Shown piece by piece: positions 19,991-31,200 of a DNA stretch of 64,000 nucleotides (position 1 is its first letter; the number at the start of each line of letters is the position of its first letter). The DNA is from Beta vulgaris subsp. vulgaris (taxonomy: Eukaryota > Streptophyta > Magnoliopsida > Caryophyllales > Amaranthaceae). The stretch covers positions 38,068,037 through 38,132,036 of the forward strand of contig NC_079203.1 in the NCBI RefSeq assembly GCF_026745355.1, read 5' to 3'. Both the position numbers and the translations under genes were made by a program. The notes below the pieces were generated by a model. The model had not been told where the DNA came from. It saw only the letters and a program-made list of their open reading frames with translations, and did not search any database.

Positions 19991-21613
19991 ATGTGATTTT
20001 GGGGATGAATTGGTTGACTAAATATGAGGCTGACATCAATTGTGTTAAGCAAAGTGTGACCCTTAAAGCACCTGATGGGCGTAGAATTTCATACCAAAAA
20101 TTTGTGACAAAACCTCAAATCCAAATTGTTTATGGGTTGAGAGCTCAAAAGATGCCTGAGTTTGACTATTTTGGGTACCTTTGTAGTGTCATAGATTTAA
20201 ATTCCCCTAAACCTTCCATAACTGATATACCTGTGGTTTGTGAATACCCAAATGTGTTTCCCGATGAGATACCTGGTATGCCTCCACGAAGAGAATTAGA
20301 TTTTAGCATCGAGATAATCCCAGGATCAGCCCCCATTTCCAAGGCACCCTATAGGATGGCCCCAACCGAGTTACAAGAATTGAAGAAACAATTAGATGAG
20401 TTACTTGAAAAAGGATATATTCGACCGAGTGTGTCACCTTGGGGAGCCCGTTTTATTTGTGAAGAAAAAGGATGGAAGTTTGAGGTTATGCATTGATTAT
20501 CGGGAATTAAACAAGATCACCATTAAAAAAGTACCCATTACCCCGCATAGATGATTTTTCGATCAACTTCGAGGTGCAAAAGTCTTTTCGAAAATAGATT
20601 TGAGGTCTGGTTACCATCAACTTCGTATCAAGCCTGAGGATATTCCAAAAACTGCCTTTAGAACCCGATATGGTCATTATGAGTTTGTTGTTATGCCTTT
20701 TGGGTTAACCAATGCACCATCTGTATTTATGGATTAATGAACCGTGTCTTCAAGCCATACCTAGACAAGTTTGTGTTGTTTTCATTGATGATATTTTGTG
20801 TACTCTAAGAACATGGAGGAACATAAGGAGCATTTGAGGAAAGTAATGGAGATGTTAGTGGAAAATCAATTATATGCTAAGCTGTCAAAGTGTGAATTCT
20901 GGCTCAAGGAAATATCATTTTTGGGTCATATTATCTCTGAAGAAGGTGTGTCTGTGGATCCCGAGAAAATAAAAGCAATAGTGGAGTGGCCTAGACCAAC
21001 TAATGTTCCTGAAGTTCGGAGTTTCATGGGATTAGCTGGCTATTACAGAAGATTTGTGCAAGATTTCTCTAGAATTGCCTTACCCATAACCAAACTTGTG
21101 AGGAAGAATGTCAAATATAAGTGGACTGAGGAGTGTGAGACTGCCTTCCAAGAACTTAAAAGAAGACTCACCACTGCCCCTGTTCTTACCCTTCCATCTG
21201 GAACCGAGGGATTTGTTATCTATAGTGATGCCTCCAAACACGGGTTAGGTTGTGTCTTAATGCAAAATGGAAAAGTGATAGCCTATGCCTCTCGCCAACT
21301 CAAAACACATGAACAAAATTATCCCACCCACGACCTAGAACTTGCTGCTGTTGTCTTTGCCCTCAAAATTTGGAGACATTATTTGTATGGAGCCTCGTGT
21401 CAAATTTTCACTGATCACAAAAGCCTGAAATATATCTTCACCCAAAAAGAGCTCAACATGAGGCAACGTAGGTGGCTAGAACTCCTGAAGGACTATGATC
21501 TTGATATCCAATACCATCCTGGAAAAGCCAATGTAGTTGCTGATGCCCTGAGTCGTAAATCTCACCTGAAAACAATCCTGTCTATTCTCGAGCCATTCAT
21601 GATGATTTGGTGA
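19991..21613 (+). pseudogene. Chromovirus reverse transcriptase and RNase H
   Basis: The frame at 19993-20496 carries the linker and fingers start ([19 protein letters not shown], then [14 protein letters not shown]). Between 20497 and 20797 the palm is present but scattered over all three frames by one-base losses, with the catalytic FIDD motif at about 20781-20792. The frame 20798-21613 is intact and holds the thumb and connection ([23 protein letters not shown]). It also holds a Ty3-type RNase H with [13 protein letters not shown], the acidic [16 protein letters not shown] and the terminal VVADALSRK. The polymerase cannot be translated as one protein. Confidence 0.9.
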
Positions 21614-22640
21614 GGATGGAGGTAGAACTCATTCAGAAGGAAAAGGGTGTTTGTTTGAATGCAATGGAGGTAAGGCCGTGCTTAATTGATGAAATAAAGG
21701 GAGCTCAGGAAAATGATTCACAACTGGAACGAATAAAGGTGGATGTGAAGAATGGGAAGTCACCTGGTTTTGTAATCCAAGAAGATGGAACTTTGAGGTT
21801 TCAAGGAAGATTATGTGTTCCAAATGATGAAAATTTGAAGAAAAGAATTCTTACTGAGTCCCACAATGCACCATATTCAATTCACCCTGGAGGAAATAAG
21901 TTGTACAAGGATTTAAGGCAGGTGTACTGGTGGAGCAATATGAAACAGGAAGTAGCAGACTTTGTGGCTAAATGCTTAACATGCCAGAGGATTAAGATAG
22001 AACACCAGAGGCCAGCTGGTTTGTTGCAGCCTTTGGATGTGCCAGAGTGGAAATGGGATTCCATATCGATGGATTTCATCTTGGGTTTGCCTATGTCAAC
22101 CAAGGGAATGAATTCCATTTGGGTTATTGTGGATCGGTTGACAAAGTCGGCACATTTCCTAGCAGTGAAGAGTAACTGGAGTTTGGATCGATTGGCTGAA
22201 TTATATATGAACACGATAGTACGCTTACATGGAGTGCCTAGCTCAATTGTTTCTGATCGTGATTCAAGATTTCAGGCAAAATTCTGGAAAGAGTTACAGA
22301 AAGCTCTAGGAACAAGGCTTAACTTTAGTACTGCTTTTCATCCGACAACAGACGGACAGACAGAAAGGACAAATCAGATTGTGGAAGATATGCTTAGAGC
22401 TTGTGTTTTGGATTTTCAAGGAACTTGGGAGAAATTCTTACCTATGGTGAGTTTTCGTACAATAACAGTTATCAAGCCACATTGGATGGCTCCCTATGAA
22501 GCACTTTATGGAAGGAAATGTCGCACGCCTTTGTGCTGGAGCGATATTGATGAAGCACGTGTCATAGGTCCAGATTGATTCAAGAAACCACAGATAAGAT
22601 CCGATTGATACAATCAAGAATGAAAGCAGCTCAGAGTAGA
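21607..22640 (+). pseudogene. Chromovirus integrase
   Basis: The frame 21607-22578 contains the HHCC zinc domain (ESHNAPYSIHPGGNKLY, CLTCQRIK). It also has the DDE core: Asp in WDSISMDFILGLP, Asp in SIVSDRDSRF and Glu in TERTNQIVEDML. Residues after YEALYGRKCRTPLCWSDI run into a stop, and the integrase C-terminus continues in other frames to about 22.9 kb. It would insert the cDNA into chromatin. The catalytic core itself is uninterrupted. Confidence 0.9.
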
Positions 22641-23101
22641 CAAAAGAGTTATGCAGATCGACGGAGAAGACCATTGGAGTTTATGGTTGAGATCATGTAT
22701 TCTTGAAAATATCACCCACGAAAGGATCATGAGATTTGGCCAATCAGGGAAGCTAAGTCCAAGGTATATTGGACCATATGAGATCTTAGAACGGGTTAAT
22801 GAGGTAGCGTATCGGTTAGCATTACCGACTGACCTGGAAAGGTCCATAATGTATTCCATGTGTCGATGTTGCGCAAATATGTCCCAGATCCAGCCACATA
22901 ATTAGACACGAGCCTTTACAGCTACGAAATGACTTGACCTATGAGGAGAAACCAATTGAAATACTTGACCGAAGAGAAAAGCAACTGAGAAGTAAGGTGA
23001 TCCAAATGGTGAAAGTTATGTGGGCTAACCACTTGACCTCTGAGGCTACTTGGGAAGTAGAGGAACAAATGAGAACGAAATACCCCCACCTTTTCTCTTA
23101 G
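22641..23101 (+). pseudogene. Integrase C-terminus with chromodomain-like tail
   Basis: Pieces of the GKLSPRYIGPYEILERV domain are readable at about 22750-22805. The final segment has LTYEEKPIEILDRREKQLRS, then VKVMWANHLTSEATWEVEEQ, and ends at TAG 23099-23101. The E-I-L-D, V-x-W and ATWE spacing is that of the chromodomain-like motif that targets Tekay/Del-type chromoviruses to heterochromatin. Upstream frames are shifted. Confidence 0.82.
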
Positions 23102-23289
23102 GGTGATATGATCTTTTTGTAATGAATGCTCTAATTATATGAAACTGCATGATCTGAATGTTTATTTGATGAAATGATTTATGACATTGCTTATTACGCA
23201 TATATCATTTGGATTGAATTTTTATATGAATGTTTATTATAATGATTAGGTTCTAACTGAGCTCCAGTTTCGAGGACGAAACTTTTTCT
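23102..23289 (+). other. Chromovirus 3' untranslated stretch
   Basis: AT-rich spacer between the integrase stop and the polypurine tract. It contains TCGAGGACGAAACTTTTTC at about 23270, a conserved-looking segment just upstream of the PPT in this class. Confidence 0.6.
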
Positions 23290-23302
23290 AAGAGGGGAAG
23301 GA
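23290..23302 (+). other. Polypurine tract
   Basis: AAGAGGGGAAGGA directly precedes the 3' LTR start at 23303 and primes plus-strand synthesis in LTR retrotransposons. Confidence 0.9.
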
Positions 23303-23804
23303 TGTAATATCCCCAAGTTTTATATTTTAATTAATTAATCTAATAATTAAACTAAAGTAACTAATTTAGTAATTAAAAATTTCTAAGTTAATTTCTAAGT
23401 TATTGTTTTAATATTTTAGGATAACAATCATAAATTAAATTCTAAATTTAGCATCAATCTTGTAAATATGTAGGACTTAAGGTTAAAAATTCTGATGGAC
23501 CAATCAATGCCCAAACCTTTGAGGCCCAAACAAACAAAAAAGGCCTAGCACTATTCTTCTCCAAAAATCAGAAAAAACACAAAAGGAAAGCAATAACTCC
23601 ATCTTCTTCCTCCTCCATACGTGGAAGGACAAGAATGGAGATTTCTCAACAAGTCAAAAACTATCTCAGTAAATTTAATTGAGCTTTCACCTCTCAACCA
23701 CCCTTAAACCACTGGTTTTCTCAAAACCTGAATTTAGCCACTTGTTTTCTTGAATGGTTTTGGTAATTTAAAATTCTGAAATTCATCTACTGAGATGGGT
23801 TCTC

Positions 23805-23812
23805 TATAAATA
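23805..23812 (+). promoter_or_regulatory. LTR TATA box (3' LTR)
   Basis: TATAAATA followed by GGG, the counterpart of 16059-16066. In this position it could drive read-out transcription into the DNA to the right. Confidence 0.65.
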
Positions 23813-25369
23813 GGGAAGAATGGTTGAGTTTCTCAATCACAAAATCAACAACAAAAATACAGAAAAATACAATCAATGGGAAGAATTTGAAAACAAAAAT
23901 TCAATCTTTTCCCTCCTCTGTTTTCGGCCACCATTACAACCACCATACAACAACCATAGCCCCACCTTTCTACCAGCACCGGTGAGCCTACAACACCGCC
24001 AAGGCTGCCGCCCAGTGGCAGCGACACCACCCCCACGCCACACCTCTTTCGTATCGTCCCCCACACCCGCCTCAATCTCTCTCCTCTTCGTGAGCCGCAC
24101 ACACCACCACACCACGACCCATCATCTCTCGCCTTCTCTGCCGCCCACCTGCCGACTTTTCCTCCGCCGCGGAACGCCGTCGCCCAGCCCGCACGCCACC
24201 AGCACCCACCATCTCCCCTCCCTACTCGATTTTCCTCGAATCCCCCTGCACGCCTATCTTTCTCTCTCCTCTGCGCGACACTACTGTACCACCACCCATC
24301 ATCACTCGCCTCCCTACTCGCCGCCTCCTGTCCCCTTCGCCGCCTCGGAACGCTGCCCACTCGCCGGTCCTCCTGTCCCGACGTCGAAGACTCTCGTTCT
24401 CCCCTGCGTGTGTGTTGTTTTATTTGGGTGAGTTTTACTTTGGTTTTATTGAACATTGACTTTGTATATTAATTTTCAAATTTATTAAATCCTTATGGCT
24501 AAGTAATAACAGTGTTAATGATGCAAGCTTATAACTAAGTTAAGTCACTTATAAATTAAGGTTAGCTAAGTTTAGCAAATACTATTTACGGTTAGTCCTA
24601 CAAAAACATAGATAGTCAAACTTTAAATTATTTAAGTTATAACATGTTTTAATATATACTCCTAAATTAGTTTAAAAGTTATAACACTTATAATTTTAAT
24701 AATGGCTCACTTATATAATTGTCACTATTTAATGGGAATAAAATATGAGTAATATTTTTAACATGATTTCTAAATAATATCTATAGAACTAAGTATAAAG
24801 ATTTTTGGATAAGCTAGTATAACTTCAACGTATTACGTAACCGCAAATAAGTTAGATTATATAACTTACATAAATAATATTCTAAACTAAGAATCACACT
24901 TAAAGAGCACTAATACTAATATGTTCTATTAATTTACTAACTTATAAAAAAAATACTCGTTTTGAAACTTAAAAGAACTCGTTCCTCGGAGCTCAGTAAG
25001 GACGATATCAAGGACATAAGAAGAGGATTATTATTATTATTCTGCAATCAAGGTAACAACTACTGCTGGTACCCGCAATTCCTTTGAAATGCGTTTTTAT
25101 AAGATGGTGATTTATGAACACGGTTTTTGAGTTGCGGGAATATTATTACATGTTTTGATTACGTATCCTGAGATTTATATGATTGAAAGATACTGAGTTA
25201 CAGAAGCATACTGATCACTGAAATGATATTGTTATGAAATATTAATGGAAGTTACTGAGTTACTGGAATACACTGATCACTGTTAAAATAAAAGAAAAGT
25301 AACATGATAAAGAAAAGTGAAAGAACTGGTTGGTTGTACCTACTGACTGACTGAAGGTCGTGCACGTAC

Positions 25370-25440
25370 TGTACTGTTTACAGGGGCACTGGCCCGATAC
25401 TGTTTACTGGGGCACTGGCCCACTACTGTTTACTGGTGTA
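25370..25440 (+). repeat. ~26-bp tandem repeat expanded in the 3' LTR
   Basis: The unit TACTGTTTACTGGGGCACTG followed by GCCC is present in two full copies plus a partial one here, against one fewer in the 5' LTR at 17630-17680. This suggests slippage or unequal exchange after or during insertion. Confidence 0.75.
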
Positions 25441-26055
25441 AGGCAATGTCCGGGGCCAAGGCCCTTGCACAGTGGTGCATACACATACTGGGAGACGTCC
25501 CAACACTGACTGATGTACATCAACCAGAGTAAAAACTGATGAAATGGAATCATGGACTATTAAAGTGAATTGAATGAATTTTGTTTTCGTAAATGTTTGA
25601 ATTATTCTTTCCCCCTGTTTTGTAAATAAAATGAGTTGAAATGAGTTTACGTTGCTAGGGTAGTTTGTTACGGAGCCTCGGCTCATAACGTTTTGTATTT
25701 ATGTTTTAGGTACTGCTGGGGATGATGGTACTGCGTAGTGGCAAGGATTACCACCTTATTAAATCATCTAGTATTAGTGCTACTAACTTGTAAGGTTAAC
25801 TTAACTAGAATGTAAGACCATATGCTTTGATATGAGTTATCGTTGTTATGTCAAGTAAACGTTAACGTTGTCTACTTTATTATAATATAAGATGTCTAAG
25901 TTATCACTATTATATCTCTTAATGTTTAAATAGTTTATATGATTGTAGCCTTGCACCTTCCTAACCGAAGGTGCGGCAGTAATGCCTCGACTAAATAGGT
26001 ATTCCGCTGCTAATTAGATTATCTTAAATAGTGAATTAGTAGTCGGGGCGTTACA

Positions 26056-27125
26056 CAAATAATAAACGAGAACTTGGCAATCAATCTTCACAACCAATTC
26101 AACCCTTGATCATTGAACAATTCAACACCTAAGTTACTTGAACGCCCTATTGTGAATCATAAGATTCAATCTCCCCTAACGTAATGGTAAGACTAAGCGA
26201 GCGCTCTAATCTGACCCTTAATGGCGTAACAACCTAGCCCGAGCGTTCTAGGTTTAATTAAGCAATTAGATAACAACTAGGGAAATTTCAATAGGGTAAT
26301 CTAGCATTCACACAAGCGGTCGAATGTGAAATTATATCATGATTCTTCTTATACTCCAATCATCCACGAGCGTGCGATAATTGGGCATAAACTACAAACC
26401 CTAGATAATCTCAAAGCAGACAATTATCTAGATAGTAGAGATTGTAATAAGCAAAAAGTTAATTGACCAAGTTAACTTAAGCACAAAAACAATCAATCAT
26501 GAAGAACATGAAGAATCATCAACATTCAAGCAATTTAAAAGAAGAATTGAACTCACAAGTTGATTAAAATGGTTGATTCGATTGATACACCAAGATGGAA
26601 GATTAGCTCTTCATAATATAAAGGATTACAATTTTTATTTGAATTCTTCTCAAAATCAAATGAAAAACGATCCTAAACACAAAAGACGTAATGTTCTTTT
26701 AATCAGCAAAATAGGGGAAGACGAAAAGTCGATTCCTCGTTACAGGGGTCCGCAACCGCGGAGGGGGGTCCGGTGAAGTCGTGGAGGAGCTCTCGGCACT
26801 TTTCTGCCATAATTCGTCGCGGCCGCAATGAAATCTCCCGCGACCGCGGAGACCTGGCCGTAGCTTCTCATCTCCCTTCTTGAATATGACTTACTCATAC
26901 CAAAAATACTCATGAAGCACGCATTTCACTTCCTTGCTTCAGTTCGACATGCTAACTTTCCAACTTGAACTTTCTCCAACACAAATGAGCTCAAATGATT
27001 CAAAAGAGCAAATTACAACATAGTAGAGAAAAAGATCAATATCATTACAAAACTTGTGTCAAATCCCATTAGTAATTAGTGAAAAAGTGTCAAGAATGCC
27101 ATATAAACATGGCATATCAATTAGT
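26056..27125. other. Unnamed repeat, right part
   Basis: Continuation of the structured repeat interrupted at 15518. It is colinear non-coding sequence rich in short words such as GCGAGCGCTC, AGCCCGAGCG and CGAGCGTGCG. The right end appears to be near 27105-27125. No open frame of note; 26573-26776 is not supported as a gene. Confidence 0.4.
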
Positions 27126-27375
27126 CTTTCATATTTCTAATTGATTAGGTTTATTTTGTTAATCTTGCAACATGATGAATTGTTTGATTAAATCTTGCTA
27201 ATAACGAGTCATAGATCGATAAATAATACTTCTTAGAGGCTTACCTACAATTAGCGGTAGTACTGCATTCTTTTATAACCATTTTGTTAAATATTATTAT
27301 TATGTTGGTCTAATTTATTTTACTAATTCTTCTTCTTCTTATTATTATTATTTTTATTATTTATTATTATTATTA

Positions 27376-27406
<31 letters not shown>

Positions 27407-28127
27407 TCTATATATTATTTTGTTTATTATAACTTTACTCATTATTATTACTATTATTATTAGGAGGAATATGGTTTAGGTCAAAAGCACAAATTAACTC
27501 ACGTTTTTAGCCCATAAACCAATCAAATCGCGTCAAAACGGGTTATGATGCAATTTTGCGCGGTCCGACTCAATCATTATTTTTATTACTAAATATTATT
27601 ATATTATTAAATCTAATTATTAACTAGTAATAATAATTTACTTCTTAGATATTATTGTTATTATATAATCATCATCAAGTATTAATTATCATCATCAAGT
27701 ATTAATATATTAATAAAACTAATATAAAATAATTATTATTAATTATCATTATTATCATTAATTATTATTATTATTAATTTATGATTATTAATATAATTTA
27801 TTTATAACTATCATTTAAAAATATCCAAAAATACTATTATTATTCAATATTCATTATTCATTATTATTACTTATCATTATAATAATTATTTAATATTCAT
27901 TTTATTATTATTTAAATATTAATTATATATTTATTACATTCAATCTAATTCAATTCAGTTTAATTCAATTCAGTTCAGTTCAGTTAAGTTCAGTTCAGTT
28001 AAGTTCAACTCAGTTCAGTTTAGTTCAGTTCATTTCAACTGTTTTATGCCAAACAGGCCCGAAGTCGTTTAATATCTAAGTGGAAGAGAATCAATTTTGT
28101 GATTAACTTTTTGTTTTTGTTTTTGAC
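27126..28127. other. AT-rich DNA with ATT microsatellites and a TTCAGTTCAGTT tract
   Basis: ATT/TTA triplet arrays occupy most of 27295-27460 and 27590-27910. At 27950-28040 there is a CAGTT pentamer tract, and then GCCAAACAGGCC at about 28048-28059. The last is the complement of a Tourist-type terminus, so 27.95-28.06 kb may be the right part of a truncated MITE. No gene is visible. Confidence 0.55.
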
Positions 28128-29611
28128 TTGATTCAAATATTACCTTTTTTTTACATGGTCATGCCAAGTTGGATTCCACCATCTATTTATTATTTACTCT
28201 TGTTTCTATTTATTCTTCTAATCTTCTTATTTAGAATATTTTTGACAGGAACAAAAAGTATAAGTCAGCCACCTTCTTGGTATGATATAGAAACGTGCAA
28301 TAAATTATGGAAAATCTTGAAACAAGTAGGAGGAAATATTGTCCTGCTTCTGATTCAATTTTTTTCTTCTGAAAACTTAATGTTTAGCCTAGGCTATTAG
28401 TAAGATACTAAGATAGTTAGAGATAGTTGACGTATTATAATATTCAGTAGTGTAACGGTATCATTATCTATAGATTTTGTAGTAGGTGCGAGCAATGAAC
28501 TGTCAGCTTAGCTTGTTTTATAGATAACTAAAGAGCAAGTAGCAAGCCATAAAATTCACTAGGGAGCCATATAAAACCTTAACCAACAAAAGCGAATCGC
28601 AACAAAAGTTATCTAACCTCAAAACCAAAAATTAACTGTCCCTAAAAAAGAAAAAAAAAAGGAACAAGGCAAGGAAAATGATTTACAAGCTAATCTGATT
28701 TAAGAGTTATGGGGTAGGAAAACTTAGTTCCTAGAAGTCAAAAGTTTTCCTGTAATTGTAGTATTGTCAAAAACAGATTTGACCATTGGGTCAACTTGAT
28801 ATTGACCTGATTTGAACTTGGTTTGACTTGTGAATGTCAGTCTTCAGACCTGACCGAAATTTGACCTGGGATTACCGACCTGACCGGCACTCGACAAGAT
28901 CATATTTTGACCTGACCACACAGACCTGTATTCAAATTCGAACCTAATCGTAACCCAACCAAATATTAACCCAGAACCCGACTAGATCTAGTAAACACCA
29001 GATTTGTTTATGACTGACCTGAATTCAGCTATATTTCATATTAACCAAATAAAATAAAATGTACCTTATTTGAGCTGATTTTATAAACCAACCTATTTGG
29101 ACGACTAAAACTCACCAAATTATTAAAATTCAATTATTATTAAATATTTACAAAATCATTTAAATATGTATATATTTTGCTACATATATATGCATATAAA
29201 TATATATAATATTCATTCCCTTAAGGTGTCTATAGCATATTAGTAGAAGATCAAGTTATAATATAACCTAGAAATTATTGTTGTTAGTACTTGATCGATA
29301 AAACTCATATTTTTTTTAATGTTTTAAGTAAACTAGAATGAATTGCAATGAATTTAAAGAAATACATTTTGAAAAATTTATCACCATGTTCCTTCTTACT
29401 TTATATCTCACAAAAATCAAATTATTTTTTTATATCTATAAAATCATTTAGATATGTTAATTTCATCTTTTACTAAATGTATACTATATATATCATTCCT
29501 TTATAACTATTTATAAGTTGGTACGATTTAGAATTATATTTTTTGATAATATGATATTATTTCAAAATAATCCAATTAATACATTTATAAAAATATAAAT
29601 AATAATTGATA
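28128..29611. other. Intergenic DNA with GACCTGA-type low-complexity tract
   Basis: Bases about 28780-29060 are a degenerate tract of TTGACC, GACCTGA and CCCGAC words, equivalent to the complement of the tract at the left edge of the window. The rest is AT-rich. A 90-codon open frame at 28128-28400 is hydrophobic and unsupported. Confidence 0.5.
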
Positions 29612-30132
29612 TCTCTATTATATAAGCCAAGGGAGGAGGTGTGGTGTCCTCTTTTGAAGTGCCTAAATTACCCTCAATGATCTAATTAATGGAATGAAAA
29701 AAATTACAAAAGCAAATCATTTAAAAATTCTCATTCCAACTTGCCATTTAAAATAAGTTTAAAATGGTATATGCATCAAATACTTCAATCAAAAATTAAA
29801 TGGACAAAATATTTATACCTTATAAAAAAAGATGGCATACATAACGTGCACATGAAAAGTCTGAACATTCACTACCTTTGATACTCTTTAATTCAGTTAA
29901 ACCAACTCATTATTTTTGTTCTTTTTGTTCAATATTCATTCACAAAAAATTAATGTTAACAATCACTCACAACCTTTTTATTTTTTTACATTAGCAAATT
30001 TATATATCTAAATTCATCTAACTGTTGAATTTTTCACATTTAAGTTTAATCATAAATAAAGTATGAATGGAGTATCTAATAGAATAACCAATTTTGAAAT
30101 TAACGCACGCATCGCGTGCATATGAAGGCTAG
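29612..30132 (+). mobile_element. Non-autonomous Helitron (521 bp)
   Basis: The left end TCTCTATTATATAAGCC follows an A. The right end has the hairpin GCACGC-ATC-GCGTGC (30105-30119), nine bases, then CTAG followed by T. This is the Helitron signature: 5' TC, 3' hairpin plus CTRR, A/T insertion, no target duplication. No Rep/helicase gene is present. Confidence 0.85.
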
Positions 30133-30394
30133 TATTATGAAAGAGAGGAAAGTGAGTTTCTTTCACTCTTGTATTAACAAGATAACATAAATTTATTAGA
30201 CTTACCACTATTAAAATCAAACTAAAATAATTACTTGAATTAACCAACAAATATCACTTTGAATTAATTAACTAAACATCGAATTAAAATCAAAATTACA
30301 GAAAAATAAAAACAAAAAAATCAACAAAAATAACATCAAAAAATTACAGAGAAATTAACAATAAAATACAAAAAATGAAAATAAATATATAAAT

Positions 30395-30602
30395 TAATAG
30401 TTGACTGTGAGTTTGGCTCATTTTCATCGTCTTTATCATGCATCTTCATCCTCTTTATCTTCTTCATCACCAGTAACAAGACTAGGCATAGACACTTCAA
30501 CTGTTATGGTTCATCCTCATATTCTCTTGTCATAGTCACAATCTGCTCTCCAGCTATATCCTCAATCTTGAAAGGGAAGCTACTCGGAGCCTCAACAGTT
30601 TG
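30395..30602 (-). pseudogene. p32/MAM33 mitochondrial glycoprotein family fragment
   Basis: On the minus strand the conceptual pieces QTVEAPSSFPFKIEDIAGEQ and IVTMTREYEDE are followed, after a one-base shift, by TVEVSMPSLVTGDEEDKEDE. After two stops and another shift comes DKDDENEPNSQS. The order (FPF-x-I-x-D-x-GEQ, T-x-TREY, VEVSMPSLVTG, acidic stretch) matches the N-terminal third of plant mitochondrial glycoprotein (gC1qR/p32-like) proteins, which are soluble trimeric matrix proteins. At least two frameshifts and two stops make it a pseudogene. Possible remains of upstream exons lie at 30720-30745 and 31201-31345. The C-terminal half is not present. The assignment rests on motif recognition. 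Confidence 0.6.
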
Positions 30603-30746
30603 TAGAAACAAATAATACAAGAACACAACAAGAATAAGTGCTATAATTTCCTACAGTAAAAGAAGCGGGTTTAAATAAGGAGAAACTGCAAAATAATTAA
30701 AAAATCGAGACATAAACCTGAGCAACAACAAGTCCATAGGCATTAA

Positions 30747-30956
30747 GGCTATGTTTGGCAAAACTTACTGAAATGGAGCTGAAACTGATAAGGTGGCTGA
30801 AACTAATTAGGTAGCAGTTGAAACTGTTAAGGTGCTGAAACTGATAAGCTAGCTGATTGCATAACCTGTTTGGTAATATTATTTATGACGGTAGCTGAAA
30901 TATCTTTTAGACTTGAAAACATAAAAAGAAAATATCTTTTTAGGCTTAAAAAGATA

Positions 30957-31025
<69 letters not shown>

Positions 31026-31200
31026 TAAATTTCAGCACCTGATCTCGGAAGCTATATTTTATTCCAACTCAATTTCAGTCAAATTTTGGACTTAAATTTT
31101 ATTTAAGTTCCTTCACCAAACACCACTAATTATATCAGGTGACTTAAAATTGTAGTACCTTATCATTTAAGTCACCTGAAATGCTTCCCCAAACAGAGCC
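30747..31200. mobile_element. Tourist-like (PIF/Harbinger) MITE with AAT microsatellite
   Basis: 454 bp between GGCTATGTTTGG and CCAAACAGAGCC with TAA on both sides (30744-30746 and 31201-31203). The interior has GCTGAAACTGATAAGGTGGC-type direct repeats and an AAT array. It sits in what reads, without the insert and one TAA, as a continuous exon-like segment of the decayed gene to its left. Confidence 0.85.
30957..31025 (+). repeat. (AAT)n microsatellite
   Basis: About 23 uninterrupted copies of AAT inside the Tourist-like MITE; likely highly variable between individuals. Confidence 0.95.

Larger units (their letters stand above)
15523..26055 (+). mobile_element. Ty3/gypsy chromovirus LTR retrotransposon, structurally complete, coding capacity lost
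   Basis: A 10,533-bp element flanked by the 5-bp duplication CAAAT (15518-15522 and 26056-26060). LTRs lie at 15523-18292 and 23303-26055, a tRNA-iMet type PBS at 18296-18307 and a purine tract at 23290-23302. Internal order is gag, protease, reverse transcriptase, RNase H, integrase, then a C-terminal chromodomain-like motif. That order marks it as a chromovirus, probably of the Tekay/Del type. Many one-base indels break the polyprotein. The LTRs differ by numerous substitutions and small indels, so the insertion is not recent, or the consensus carries indel errors. Confidence 0.95.
23303..26055 (+). repeat. Chromovirus 3' LTR
   Basis: 2,753 bp, starting TGTAATATCCCCAAG and ending GGGGCGTTACA, colinear with the 5' LTR. 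The first ~500 bp differ by many one- to four-base indels, mostly losses. The middle and right parts are nearly identical. It has an extra ~26-bp unit of the TGTTTACTGGGGCACTGGCC repeat near 25375-25430. It carries its own TATA box (23805-23812), GC-rich island (23930-24420) and AATAAA. Confidence 0.95.

Noticed and set aside
28128..28400. 90-codon frame with membrane-like segment
   Set aside because: TTATTT-rich composition explains hydrophobicity; no homologous motif and no context.
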